The translations under genes were made by a program, and so were the position numbers. Shown here one piece after another: positions 26,962 to 35,950 of a stretch of 64,000 nucleotides of DNA (position 1 is its first letter; each line of letters begins with the position of its first letter). The notes beneath the pieces are model-generated. The model searched no databases. It had not been told where the DNA came from and saw only the letters and a list, made by a program, of their open reading frames with translations. The stretch comes from Vogesella aquatica. GTDB lineage: Bacteria > Pseudomonadota > Gammaproteobacteria > Burkholderiales > Chromobacteriaceae. The stretch is from NCBI RefSeq assembly GCF_028548455.1, contig NZ_JAQQLF010000005.1, positions 62,001-126,000 on the forward strand. The letters are read 5' to 3'.

Positions 26962-27848
26962 GTGCCGCTAGCCGGCGGCAGGTCATCCAGCTGCAGAAAG
27001 GCGCGCATGCTGCTGCCGGGCGCCTTGTCGCGGTGGCGGACGCACCACAGGGTGCGCTGTAGCGGCGGCAAGGCGGTCTGTAATGGCACCAGCGCGCCGC
27101 TGTCCAATAGCTCCGCCACCACGCGGCGTGACAGGCAGCTCACGCCCAGCCCGGCCGCCACCGCACGCTTGATGGCCTCGGAATCGCCCAGCTCCATTTC
27201 CACATTCAGGCTGCCCAGGTGCGGCAGCAACACGCGCTCCACTTCCTCGCGAGTGCCGGAACCGGCCTCGCGCAGCAGCCACGGCGCCGCCGCCAGCTCG
27301 GCCAGGCTCACCTGCCGCCCGGCCAGCGGATGGTTGGCCGCCGCGAACACCAGCAACTCGTCCTGCTGCCACGGCTGGCTGTGCAGCGCCGGGTGGTGGC
27401 ACGGGCCTTCGATCAGCCCGAAGTCGGCTTGCAACGCCGCCACCGCCGCCACGATGTCGCGGGTATTGGCCACCTGCAGGCTGACGCGACACTGCGGCCA
27501 ACGTTGCCGCAAAGCGGCCAGCCGCTGCGGCAACAGGTAGTTGGCAATGGTGGTACTGGCCCCCAGCCGCAACGACAACGCCGCCTCGCCAAACAAATCC
27601 TGCAGCGCCGCGGCTTCGTCCAGCAGCGCCCGCGCCCGTGGCAATAGCGTGCGGCCGTGTTCGTTCAGCTGCAGGCCACGGCCGATGCGGTCGAACAAGG
27701 GCACGCCCAGCGCCAGCTCCAGCTGCGCCAGCGCCTGGCTGGCGGCCGATTGCGACAGCGCCACCTCGGCAGCGGCGCGGGTCACCGACTCGCAAGCGGC
27801 CACGGCGGCGAACACTTCCAGTTCGCGCAGCGATAGTTTTAGTGCCAT
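26958..27848 (-). CDS. LysR family transcriptional regulator
   Basis: 296 residues. The N-terminal helix-turn-helix LRELEVFAAVAACESVTRAAAEVALSQSAASQALAQLE is followed by the co-inducer binding domain. It is divergent from the YeiH-type membrane protein, a pairing seen in many proteobacteria (YeiE-YeiH), so it probably controls that gene in response to a sulfur anion. The shared 98-base region is AT-rich and contains GATTAATCGG/TGATTGG half-repeats that could be the operator. Confidence 0.9.
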   Translation of the reverse strand: MALKLSLRELEVFAAVAACESVTRAAAEVALSQSAASQALAQLELALGVPLFDRIGRGLQLNEHGRTLLPRARALLDEAAALQDLFGEAALSLRLGASTTIANYLLPQRLAALRQRWPQCRVSLQVANTRDIVAAVAALQADFGLIEGPCHHPALHSQPWQQDELLVFAAANHPLAGRQVSLAELAAAPWLLREAGSGTREEVERVLLPHLGSLNVEMELGDSEAIKRAVAAGLGVSCLSRRVVAELLDSGALVPLQTALPPLQRTLWCVRHRDKAPGSSMRAFLQLDDLPPASGT

Positions 27849-27946
27849 GATTAATCGGTTTTAGTGATTGGTACGATTCATATTATCTGTTTTACCACTG
27901 AATAGCAGCCTACTAAGCTTGGCTTATTCATGGAGGTAATAACGAT

Positions 27947-28951
27947 ATGAAAATTCTGGATAAGCAACACGGCCTGCTGCTGGCACTCGCGCTGGCGCTG
28001 GCCTCGCTATGGCTGGCCACCCTGCCGTGGCTGGCAGAGCACGGCGTATCCGCCCTCACCGTGGCCATGCTGCTGGGCATGCTGGCGGCCAACCTGGGCC
28101 CGCGCCATACGCGGCCGGCCCCTGCCACACTCGCATTCTGTAAAACCACGCTGCTGCGTGCGGGCATCGTGCTGTTCGGCCTGCGCCTGACGCTGGGCGA
28201 GCTGGGCCAGCTAGGCCCCACCGTGTGGCTGATCGACGCCGCCGTACTGGGCAGCACCTTCGCGCTGGCGCTGTGGGCCGGCCCGCGCCTGGGGCTGGAC
28301 CGCGAAAGCAGCGTGCTGATCGGCGCCGGCAGCGCCATCTGCGGTGCGGCCGCGGTGATGGCGGCACAGCCGGTGATCCGTGCCAGCGGCGAGCGCGCCA
28401 GCCTGGCAGTGGCCGGCGTAGTGCTGTTCGGCAGCGTCGCCATGCTGCTGTACCCGGCGGCCTACCCGCTGCTGGCCAGCCTGGGCGTCAGCGATACCGC
28501 CTACGGCATCATGACCGGCTCCACCCTGCACGAAGTGGCGCAAGTGGTGGCCGCCGGCAAGGCGGTAAGCGACCAGGCAGCCAACGCCGCCGTGCTCACC
28601 AAAATGCTGCGCGTGATGATGCTGGCGCCGTTCCTGTTGCTGCTGGCCGCCTGGTGGCAGCGCCGCCAGCCGCAGGCGGATAACCAGCGTGGCCGCATCA
28701 CCATCCCGTGGTTTGCCTTCGGTTTTGTGGCGATGGTGGCGCTGAACAGCAGCGGCTGGCTGCCGGCCGCCGTGGTGGCCCCGCTGCAGCAGCTCACCAC
28801 CCTGCTGCTGGCCACCGCCATGGCCGCGCTGGGGCTGGACACCCGCGCCAGCGCCATCCGCGCCACCGGCTGGCAACCACTGCTACTGGCCGGGCTGCTG
28901 TTTGGCTGGCTGATGTTGGGCGGTGGGCTGTTCAACTGGCTATTGGGGTGA
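27947..28951 (+). CDS. yeiH: YeiH family putative sulfate/sulfite exporter (UPF0324)
   Basis: 334 residues with about ten membrane helices. Family features are LRAGIVLFGLRLTLGEL, GAGSAICGAAAVMAAQPVI and TGSTLHEVAQVVAAG. Members are linked to export of sulfate, sulfite or taurine-derived anions and are usually paired with a divergent LysR regulator, as here. A GGAGGT ribosome site is nine bases before the ATG. Confidence 0.88.
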   Translation: MKILDKQHGLLLALALALASLWLATLPWLAEHGVSALTVAMLLGMLAANLGPRHTRPAPATLAFCKTTLLRAGIVLFGLRLTLGELGQLGPTVWLIDAAVLGSTFALALWAGPRLGLDRESSVLIGAGSAICGAAAVMAAQPVIRASGERASLAVAGVVLFGSVAMLLYPAAYPLLASLGVSDTAYGIMTGSTLHEVAQVVAAGKAVSDQAANAAVLTKMLRVMMLAPFLLLLAAWWQRRQPQADNQRGRITIPWFAFGFVAMVALNSSGWLPAAVVAPLQQLTTLLLATAMAALGLDTRASAIRATGWQPLLLAGLLFGWLMLGGGLFNWLLG

Positions 28952-28964
28952 GGGGCTTAAAAGT

Positions 28965-29008
28965 GGTAGCCCGGATACGCCGCAGGCGCATCCGGGTAAA
29001 TGGCTACC
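28965..29008. repeat. REP-like nested hairpin
   Basis: Outer arms GGTAGCC/GGCTACC and inner arms CCCGGAT/ATCCGGG around a GC-rich core. It closely resembles the palindromic REP units found after genes in many proteobacteria. It lies between the convergent yeiH and small membrane protein genes and covers the stop codon of the latter, so it can terminate both. Only this copy is seen in the window. Confidence 0.6.
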
Positions 29009-29174
29009 AATAAAAGTAGGAATACAGCGTAATGCCCAGCAGCGAGATCACCAGAATCACCACGATCCAAGGCTTATTCAGCCTGTGTTCGAGGTAAGCC
29101 GGCAACAGTACCGCCAGCAGGAAGCGGGCTAGCCCGAGCAATACGCCAACACACCAGTCAATGACATTACTCAT
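29004..29174 (-). CDS. Small membrane protein, 56 residues
   Basis: Unrecognised. Start ATG at 29174, stop TAG at 29004. Translation begins MSNVIDWCVGVLLGLARFL and ends ITLYSYFYW. Two hydrophobic helices (VGVLLGLARFLLAVLLPAYL and IVVILVISLLGITLYSYFYW) are separated by a short charged loop (EHRLNKPW), a hairpin topology. The ribosome site is strong, AGGGGAGCAGG just before ATG. The clear ribosome site, the coherent membrane topology and the hairpin at its end support a real gene. It is 85 bases downstream of copA on the same strand and could belong to the copper operon. Confidence 0.7.
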   Translation of the reverse strand: MSNVIDWCVGVLLGLARFLLAVLLPAYLEHRLNKPWIVVILVISLLGITLYSYFYW

Positions 29175-29259
29175 CCTGCTCCCCTTTCAGAAAGGCACCC
29201 GAGCCAGTAGCCTAACCTGCCTCCCCGGATGCTACGGTCGCTACCTGGCACACCTCTCA

Positions 29260-31602
29260 TCACCGCCAGCGCCGCAGCAGCAGCGCGTTGCTCACCACCG
29301 ACACCGAGCTGAGCGCCATGGCCGCGCCGGCCAGTACCGGGTTGAGCAGGCCCAGCGCGGCCAGCGGGATGCCCAGCACGTTGTAGACAAAGGCAAAGAA
29401 CAGGTTCTGGCGGATCTTGTCCAGCGTGGCGTGTGCCAGGCGCAGCGCGTCGGCCAGGTGTTGCAGGTTGCCGTGCATCAGCGTGACATCCGCCGTGTCG
29501 ATGGCGATATCGGCCCCGGCACCCATGGCAAAGCTGACGTCGGCCACCGCCAGCGCCGGGGCGTCGTTGATGCCGTCGCCTACCATCGCCACACGGCGGC
29601 CAGCGGCTTGCTGGCGCTGGATATAGGCGGCCTTGTCCTGCGGGCGCTGGCTGGCGTGCACCTCGGCAATACCGGCCTGGGCGGCGATGGCGTCGGCGGT
29701 GGCCTGCTTGTCGCCGGTCAGCATCACTACCTGCACGCCCAGCGCCTGCAAGGCGGTGACGGCAGCGGCCGAGCTTGGCCGCAAGCGGTCGGCCAAGGCC
29801 AGTAGCGCCAGCGGTGTATCGCCTTCCGCCAGCGCCAGCACGGTCTTGCCTTGTGCGTACAGCGCGGCGGCCTGCGGCGGCAGCTGGCCCAGCGCCCATT
29901 GCGGTTCACCCAGGCGGTAGGCCTGGCCGGCAATCTGGCCACACACGCCGTGGCCGATTTCGGCAGCAAAACCGGCCACATGCGGCAGCGCCAGCTGGCG
30001 GGCTGCCGCCGCCTGCACGATGGCTTGTGCCAGCGGGTGCTCGGCGCCCTGCTCCAGCGTGGCGGCCAGCGTGAGCGCCGCGTCGGGCTGGATATCGGCA
30101 AGCGCAATGATGTCGGTCAGTTGCGGCTTGCCTTCGGTCAGGGTGCCGGTTTTGTCTACCACCAGCAGGTCGATGTTGGCCGCGTGCTGCAAGGCGGCGG
30201 CGTGGCGGAACAGTATGCCGCGCCGCGCCCCCACGCCCACCCCCACCATCACCGCCGTGGGCGTAGCCAGGCCCAATGCACACGGGCAGGCAATCACCAG
30301 CACCGCCACCGCGTGAATCAGCGCCTGCTGCCAATCGCCCAGCCACCAGGCGGTGGCCAGCAGCGTGAGCGTGGCGATGGCCAGCACCACCGGCACAAAG
30401 ATGGCCGAGATGCGGTCGGCCAGCGCCTGGATCGGCGCCTTGCTGCCCTGCGCCTGCGCCACGGCACGCACGATGGCGGCCAGCTGCGTGGCCTGGCCGA
30501 CGCTGGTGGCGCGCACCTTCAGCATGCCGCCCGCGTTCTGGGTGCCGGCGTACACGGTATCGCCTTCGCCGCGCGCTACCGGCAGGCTTTCGCCGCTGAG
30601 CGCGCTTTCGTCCAGCACCGCGCTGCCCGCCAGCACGGTGCCGTCTACCGCCAGCCGCTCGCCGTGGCGTAGCACCACCACATCGCCGGGCAACAGCTGG
30701 CCGATGGCCACTTCGTGCAGCTGGCCGTCGCGTTCTACATTGGCGGTTTTGGGCGACAGCGCCAGCAGCGCCTCGATGGCACCCGCGGTGCGCCGCTTGG
30801 CGCGGCTTTCCAGCAGCTTGCCCAGCAATACCAGTGTGATCACCGATACGCTGGCCTCGAAATACACGTGCTGGCTGTGGTCTGCGGCCAACGTTACCCA
30901 CGCCGACAGCAGCCACGCCACGCTGGTGCCCAGCGCCACCAGCACGTCCATATTGGCGGCCCCGCTGCGCAGCGCATGGTAAGCACCACGGTAAAACCGC
31001 CAGCCGACGATGAACTGCACCGGCGCCGATAGCGCCAGCTGCCACGCACGCGGCAGCCAGCCGTGGTGGCCACCACCTAACATAGCCACCATCTCGCCGG
31101 CAAAGGGCAGCGTCAGCAGCAGCGCCAGCGCAAACCAGGCCAGCTCGCGGCGCTCGTCGTGCTGCGGCGTGGCCGGTGCGGCATCATCCAGCACACTGGC
31201 GCCAAAGCCGGCGCCCTGCACCACGGCCACCAGCTGCTCGGGGTTATACAGGCCGCAGGCAAAGCGCAGCTGCGCGGTTTCGCTGGCCATATTGACGCTG
31301 GCCTGCACGCCGGGCTGGCGGTTCAACACTTTCTCGATACGTTGGCCGCAGGCGGCGCAGCTCATCCCAGAAAGCACCAGCGTCAGCACCGTGTCAGGCA
31401 CGGTAAAACCTGCACGCGCGATGGCGTCCAGCACCTGCTGCGCAGTGGTTTGCACCGGGTCGTAGTCAAGGTCAGCACTCTCGCTGGCAAAGCTCACGCT
31501 AGCGGCCACGCCAGGCAGGCGGTTCAGCACTTTTTCGATGCGCAATGCGCAGGCGGCGCAGCTCATGCCGCTGACGGGCAGGTGCAGATGGGCGGTATTC
31601 AT
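29260..31602 (-). CDS. copA: Copper-exporting P-type ATPase
   Basis: 780 residues. Two N-terminal metal-binding domains each carry GMSCAAC (Cys15/Cys18, and a second near residue 85), followed by eight membrane helices. The transmembrane metal site is CPCALGLATPTA, the phosphorylation motif DKTGTLTEGKPQ, and the nucleotide/hinge motif GDGINDAPALAVADV; these are diagnostic of P1B-type Cu(I) exporters. It pumps copper from cytoplasm to periplasm. A palindrome typical of CsoR-like copper repressors lies 34 bases upstream of the start. No copper chaperone gene is adjacent. Confidence 0.94.
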   Translation of the reverse strand: MNTAHLHLPVSGMSCAACALRIEKVLNRLPGVAASVSFASESADLDYDPVQTTAQQVLDAIARAGFTVPDTVLTLVLSGMSCAACGQRIEKVLNRQPGVQASVNMASETAQLRFACGLYNPEQLVAVVQGAGFGASVLDDAAPATPQHDERRELAWFALALLLTLPFAGEMVAMLGGGHHGWLPRAWQLALSAPVQFIVGWRFYRGAYHALRSGAANMDVLVALGTSVAWLLSAWVTLAADHSQHVYFEASVSVITLVLLGKLLESRAKRRTAGAIEALLALSPKTANVERDGQLHEVAIGQLLPGDVVVLRHGERLAVDGTVLAGSAVLDESALSGESLPVARGEGDTVYAGTQNAGGMLKVRATSVGQATQLAAIVRAVAQAQGSKAPIQALADRISAIFVPVVLAIATLTLLATAWWLGDWQQALIHAVAVLVIACPCALGLATPTAVMVGVGVGARRGILFRHAAALQHAANIDLLVVDKTGTLTEGKPQLTDIIALADIQPDAALTLAATLEQGAEHPLAQAIVQAAAARQLALPHVAGFAAEIGHGVCGQIAGQAYRLGEPQWALGQLPPQAAALYAQGKTVLALAEGDTPLALLALADRLRPSSAAAVTALQALGVQVVMLTGDKQATADAIAAQAGIAEVHASQRPQDKAAYIQRQQAAGRRVAMVGDGINDAPALAVADVSFAMGAGADIAIDTADVTLMHGNLQHLADALRLAHATLDKIRQNLFFAFVYNVLGIPLAALGLLNPVLAGAAMALSSVSVVSNALLLRRWR

Positions 31603-31635
31603 CGGGCGTTACCAGTAAGATGATAGCCTTATCTT

Positions 31636-31652
31636 ATACCCCCAAGGGGTAT
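31636..31652. promoter_or_regulatory. Palindromic copper operator upstream of copA (CsoR-like)
   Basis: ATACCCC-CAA-GGGGTAT, a perfect 7-bp inverted repeat with a 3-base spacer. It has the G/C-tract form of CsoR/RcnR-family operators and lies where a copA promoter is expected. The repressor gene is not in the window. Confidence 0.6.
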
Positions 31653-31663
31653 TCAACAAGCCG

Positions 31664-32728
31664 CTACAGCCAGCGCCGCCGCCAGAAGACAATGCCCAGC
31701 CCCAGCGCAATGGCCGCCATCAGCCCAATGGTGTAGTAGTAGCCAAAGTGCCAGTGCAGCTCGGGCATATTGTCGAAGTTCATGCCATAGATACCGGCAA
31801 TCAGCGTTAGCGGCATGAAGATGATGGTAATCACGGTAAGCACGCGCATCTGCACGTTCAGGCGGTTGGACTGCGCCGACATGTACAGGTCCAGCATACC
31901 GCCAATGGCTTCGCGCGCCGCCTCCAGCGACTCGATCAGGTGCAGGGTGTGGTCGAAGGCATCGCGCAGGTAGACCATGGTGTCGCGCTGGAAGAAAGCG
32001 TAATCACCACGCACCAGCGTATTGAGCACCTCGCGCAGCGGCACCAGGGCGCGGCGCAGGCGCATGGCGTCCTGCTTCTGGCGCTGGATGCGCGCCAGGA
32101 TGAAGCGGTCGTGCCCGCCCAGCACCTGGCGGTCCAGGTCTTCCACGCGGGCGTTGAACTGGTCCAGCACGCCAAAGTAGTCGTCGATGATGGCGTCCAG
32201 CAGCGAGTAGCCCAGGTAATCTGCCCCCAGCTGGCGCACCAGGCCGCGCCCTGCCTGCAGCCGCTCGCGCAGGCTGGTGAATACCCCCAGCGGCTGGGTC
32301 TGGAAAGTCAGCACAAAGCCACTGCCTATCACCAGATACACCTGGTCGTGCACCAGGCGCTGGCCTTCCTGCTGGTAGCGGTACACGCGGGTGGCAATAA
32401 ACAGGTAGCTGCCGTAATCGTCTACCTTCGGCCGCTGGCGAGTGTTGGCGATGTCTTCCAGCACCAGCGGGTGCAGGCCAAAACGCTGGCCGATGGCTTG
32501 CAGTACGGCGGGGTCGGTCAGGCCGTACACGTTGAGCCACAGGTTGGGCAGCTGTGCGCGATGCGCCAGCCCTGCTTCTACGGTGGCAAAGCGCGTCTCC
32601 AGGTAGTCGTCGGCCGTGTATTCCACCAGCGAGATACTGCTGGCCACCGCCCCCTCTGCTGCTGCGGCCAGCGTGCCTGGGGCATCACCCAGCGTGGAGT
32701 GGCGCTGTTTCTGCTCGGGGTGGCGCAT
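31664..32728 (-). CDS. corA: CorA family magnesium/divalent cation channel
   Basis: 354 residues. A large cytoplasmic domain (VEDLDRQVLGGHDRFIL, long helices) is followed by two C-terminal membrane helices, the first ending with the selectivity motif YGMNF. The C-terminus is basic (FWRRRWL), as usual. It mediates Mg2+ (possibly Co2+/Ni2+) uptake as a pentamer. Confidence 0.92.
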   Translation of the reverse strand: MRHPEQKQRHSTLGDAPGTLAAAAEGAVASSISLVEYTADDYLETRFATVEAGLAHRAQLPNLWLNVYGLTDPAVLQAIGQRFGLHPLVLEDIANTRQRPKVDDYGSYLFIATRVYRYQQEGQRLVHDQVYLVIGSGFVLTFQTQPLGVFTSLRERLQAGRGLVRQLGADYLGYSLLDAIIDDYFGVLDQFNARVEDLDRQVLGGHDRFILARIQRQKQDAMRLRRALVPLREVLNTLVRGDYAFFQRDTMVYLRDAFDHTLHLIESLEAAREAIGGMLDLYMSAQSNRLNVQMRVLTVITIIFMPLTLIAGIYGMNFDNMPELHWHFGYYYTIGLMAAIALGLGIVFWRRRWL

Positions 32729-32762
32729 GGCAATCCTTTTCTAGACCTTGATACGTGACAAA

Positions 32763-32780
32763 GCCGCACCGAGGTGCGGC
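32763..32780 (-). terminator. Terminator of ppx
   Basis: GCCGCACC-GA-GGTGCGGC; on the minus strand it is followed by TTTGTC, about 50 bases past the ppx stop. Confidence 0.65.
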
Positions 32781-32831
32781 AAGGCTGGGTGCCAGCGGCG
32801 TACGCCGCGGCGGTTCATGCGACCCGCGGTA

Positions 32832-34325
32832 CTAGTCGCCGCGCAGCTCCAGCGCCACGCCGATGGCTTTCCACTGCGCGATTTCCTGACGGAAGGCCGC
32901 GGTGGTGAGCGGGTTGGCCGCCAGCCAGTCTTTGCCCACGGTCAGCGCGTAGCCGTTCATGGTGGGCGTCAGGCCATGCACGGCGTTGATGTCCAGCTCG
33001 TTGCGGCTGCGGTAGAACAATGCGGCCAACCTGAGCGACAGCACGGCAGGCCACAGCGCCGGGTCGGCAACCTCTTTTACCATCTTGCCCATATCGCCGC
33101 GGTGGCCCAGCACGATGGTCGCCAGCGTGCTTTGTTCACGGCGCGAAAAGCCGGGCATGTCGGCATTGGTCAGCACATAAGCCGAATGCTTGTGATAGGC
33201 AGCGTGGGCGATGGTCAGGCCGATTTCGTGCACTTTGGCCGCCCAGATCACGCGTTTGAGCATGTCCGGGTCCAGCGCGTCGCCCGACACCAGGCGGAAC
33301 AGGCGTTCGGCCAGGCCGGACACCCGCTCGGCCTGCGGCACGTCTACGTGGTAGCGGCGCTTGAACTGGGTAATGGTGGAGTCGCGCATGTCTTTTTCGC
33401 GCTGGCGCCCCATCAGGTCGTACAGCACGCCGTCGCGCAGCGCGCCGTCGGTCACGATCATCTGCTCGATGGCCAGCGACTCGAAAATGGCAATCATGAT
33501 AGCCAGGCCGCCCGGCAGCACCGGGGCGCGGTCGTCTTTCAGGCCATTGATGCGGATGTCTTTGGTGTGGCCGCAGGTAATCAGGTCGTCGCGCAGGCGC
33601 TTCATGCCGCGCAGCGTGATCTCGCCATTGCTCCAGCCGTTGGCTTCCATCATGTCGCGCAGCGCACGCGCGGTACCGGAGGTGCCTACCGCCAGCTGCC
33701 ATTCGCTGGCCGGGTACTCGTGCACGATGCGCTGGATTTCGTTGCGCGAGGCCAGCTCGGCGTCACGAAAAGCGCTCTTGCTGATCTTGCCATCCACAAA
33801 GAAGCGTTTGCTGAACACCACACAGCCCAGCGGCAGGCTTTCAGTCACGTGCGCCTTGTAGCCGCTGCCGATGATGAACTCGGTAGAGCCACCGCCGATA
33901 TCCACGACCAGGCGGCGCTCTTTGGTGGCCGGCAGGCTGTGCGCGGCGCCCAGGTAAATCAGGCGGGCTTCTTCGCGGCCGGCAATAATTTCGATGGGGA
34001 AGCCCAGCAAACGCTCGGCTTGCACGATGAATTCGGGCGCATTTTTCGCCACGCGCAGGGTGTTGGTACCCACCACGCGTACCTGCTTGGGGTCAAAGCC
34101 GCGCAGGCGCTCGCCAAAACGGCCCATGCAGGCCAGGGCGCGCTGCAGGGTTTCACTATCCAGGGTTTTGTCGTCTTGCAGGCCACCGCCCAGGCGCACG
34201 GTGTCTTTGAGGGAATCCAGGGTATACAGCTGGTCGTCTACCACGCGGGAAATCTGCAGCCGGAAGCTGTTCGACCCCATATCTACGGTAGCCAGCACGT
34301 CAAACGGGGGCTTAACGGAGCTCAA
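32832..34325 (-). CDS. ppx: Exopolyphosphatase (Ppx/GppA family)
   Basis: 497 residues. The actin-like ATPase fold of the family is marked by ATVDMGSNSFRLQI at the N-terminus and VVDIGGGSTEFIIG near residue 140; the C-terminal half is HD-like (AAKVHEIGLTIAHAAYHKHSAY). It removes terminal phosphate from polyphosphate or pppGpp. phoU is just upstream on the same strand, behind a terminator, so both phosphate-related genes are close but perhaps independent. Confidence 0.93.
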   Translation of the reverse strand: MSSVKPPFDVLATVDMGSNSFRLQISRVVDDQLYTLDSLKDTVRLGGGLQDDKTLDSETLQRALACMGRFGERLRGFDPKQVRVVGTNTLRVAKNAPEFIVQAERLLGFPIEIIAGREEARLIYLGAAHSLPATKERRLVVDIGGGSTEFIIGSGYKAHVTESLPLGCVVFSKRFFVDGKISKSAFRDAELASRNEIQRIVHEYPASEWQLAVGTSGTARALRDMMEANGWSNGEITLRGMKRLRDDLITCGHTKDIRINGLKDDRAPVLPGGLAIMIAIFESLAIEQMIVTDGALRDGVLYDLMGRQREKDMRDSTITQFKRRYHVDVPQAERVSGLAERLFRLVSGDALDPDMLKRVIWAAKVHEIGLTIAHAAYHKHSAYVLTNADMPGFSRREQSTLATIVLGHRGDMGKMVKEVADPALWPAVLSLRLAALFYRSRNELDINAVHGLTPTMNGYALTVGKDWLAANPLTTAAFRQEIAQWKAIGVALELRGD

Positions 34326-34355
34326 ATGTCACCCCTTCTCTCTTGTCAGTAGGTC

Positions 34356-34388
34356 AATAAAAAACGGCGGTAACCGATGTTACCGCCG
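34356..34388 (-). terminator. Terminator of phoU
   Basis: CGGCGGTAAC-CGAT-GTTACCGCCG, a perfect 10-bp stem, followed on the minus strand by TTTTTT. Confidence 0.9.
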
Positions 34389-34408
34389 CTTGGCCCTGCT
34401 TGCCATGC

Positions 34409-35125
34409 TTATTGCGTGGCAGCATCACCCAGAGACTCGCGCTTTTTGTCTTCCAGCGAGGTGTGGCGAATGTCTTTGCCTTTCACCAGGTACACCACGT
34501 ATTCGGAGATGTTTTTGGCGTGGTCACCGATACGCTCGATAGCCTTGCAGATGAACATGGTGTCGATGGACATGCTGATGGTGCGCGGGTCTTCCATCAT
34601 GAAGGTCACCTGGGCACGCAGCTCGGAAGCGTAATCCTGGTCCAGCAGCAGGTCTTGCTCGGCCAGCTCGATGGCGGCGGTCGCATCCAGGCGGGCAAAG
34701 GCGTCCAGCGCACGGTGCAGCATGCCCAGGGCAACCTCGGCCATCTTGGCGGCTTCGCGAAAACGCGGTGCCGGGTAGCGGCCGGTCTGGTACATGGTGC
34801 GGCCAACGCGGGCAATCTTTTGCGCCTCGTCGCCGATGCGCTCCAGATCGGTAATGGTCTTGATCACGGTGATCACCATGCGCAGGTCACTGGCAGCCGG
34901 CTGGCGGCGCGCAATGATGTGCTGGCAGTCTTCGTCGATCTGCACTTCCAGCGCGTTAACCTTGGTATCGTCGGCCACCACTTTGTCCAGACGGTCGACA
35001 TCGCCGCTTTGCAAAGCATCCATGGCGGCGCGGATTTGCTGCTCTACCAGCCCGCCCATCTGCAGCACACGGGTGCGGATGGTTTCGAGCTCCAGGTCAA
35101 ACTGTTTGGAAATATGTTCAGGCAT
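34409..35125 (-). CDS. phoU: Phosphate transport regulator PhoU
   Basis: 238 residues, all-helical, two PhoU repeats with the metal-binding E-x-x-x-D patterns (ERIGDEAQKIAR and ERIGDHAKNISEYVVYL). PhoU restrains the Pst transporter and PhoR signalling. The pst genes are not in the window. Start MPEHISKQFD preceded by a GAGG-type site (CGAGGTTGCC). Confidence 0.95.
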   Translation of the reverse strand: MPEHISKQFDLELETIRTRVLQMGGLVEQQIRAAMDALQSGDVDRLDKVVADDTKVNALEVQIDEDCQHIIARRQPAASDLRMVITVIKTITDLERIGDEAQKIARVGRTMYQTGRYPAPRFREAAKMAEVALGMLHRALDAFARLDATAAIELAEQDLLLDQDYASELRAQVTFMMEDPRTISMSIDTMFICKAIERIGDHAKNISEYVVYLVKGKDIRHTSLEDKKRESLGDAATQ

Positions 35126-35198
35126 GGCAACCTCGTCGGGAATTGACTCAACACGTCATGATATGGCGGCCAGATGACAGTTATGTTTCATCCGCACA

Positions 35199-35250
35199 AA
35201 AAAGGCCGGCGCGGCGCTGGCTTGCCGCAGCAAACCCACACCGGGCCGGC
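35199..35250 (-). terminator. Terminator of rpiA
   Basis: GGCCGG/CCGGCC arms with a long GC-rich loop, followed by TTTTTTG on the minus strand. Confidence 0.6.
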
Positions 35251-35259
35251 CCACCGGGT

Positions 35260-35922
35260 TTAGCGCAGCTCTTTTACCCCGTCTGGCGTACCCAGCAGCA
35301 GTACGTCGGCACGACGCTGGGCAAACAGGCCGTTGGTGACCACACCCACGATCTGGTTGATCTGGTTTTCCAGTTTTACCGGCTCGGCAATCTGCAGGCC
35401 GTGTACGTCCAGAATGATGTTGCCGTTATCGGTGGTGACGCCCATGCGCCATTCCGGGTGGCCGCCCAGCTTCACCAGCTCGCGCGCCACGTGGCTGCGC
35501 GCCATCGGGATGACCTCTACCGGCAGCGGGAACTTGCCCATGATCTCCACGTACTTGCTCTGGTCGGCAATGCAGATGAACTGCTGCGCCACCGCGGCCA
35601 CGATTTTTTCGCGTGTCAGCGCCGCGCCACCGCCCTTGATCATGTGCAGATGGTGGTTGACCTCGTCGGCGCCATCCACGTACACCGGCACTTCGTCCGG
35701 GCCCACGGTGTTCAGGTCGAATACCGGAATGCCGATGGCTTTCAGGCGCTGGGTGGATGCCTCGGAGCTGGAAACCGCGCCCTTGATGCGGCCCTTGATC
35801 TTGGCCAGCTCGTCGATGAAGAAGTTGACGGTGCTACCGGTACCCACGCCGACGATGCAGTCTTCCGGTACGAGCTTGACGGCAGCCTGGGCTACCAGTT
35901 GTTTCAGTTGGTTCTGGTCCAT
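35260..35922 (-). CDS. rpiA: Ribose-5-phosphate isomerase A
   Basis: 220 residues from ATG 35922 ([12 protein letters not shown]), after GGAG. It interconverts ribose-5-phosphate and ribulose-5-phosphate. Family motifs [43 protein letters not shown] and [13 protein letters not shown] are intact. Confidence 0.96.
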   Translation of the reverse strand: MDQNQLKQLVAQAAVKLVPEDCIVGVGTGSTVNFFIDELAKIKGRIKGAVSSSEASTQRLKAIGIPVFDLNTVGPDEVPVYVDGADEVNHHLHMIKGGGAALTREKIVAAVAQQFICIADQSKYVEIMGKFPLPVEVIPMARSHVARELVKLGGHPEWRMGVTTDNGNIILDVHGLQIAEPVKLENQINQIVGVVTNGLFAQRRADVLLLGTPDGVKELR

Positions 35923-35950
35923 GGTGTAGCACTCCAAAAGGGAAAGAAAA

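Noticed and set aside
32748-34352. 534-codon plus-strand frame opposite ppx
   Set aside because: Low-complexity shadow of the well-supported ppx gene.
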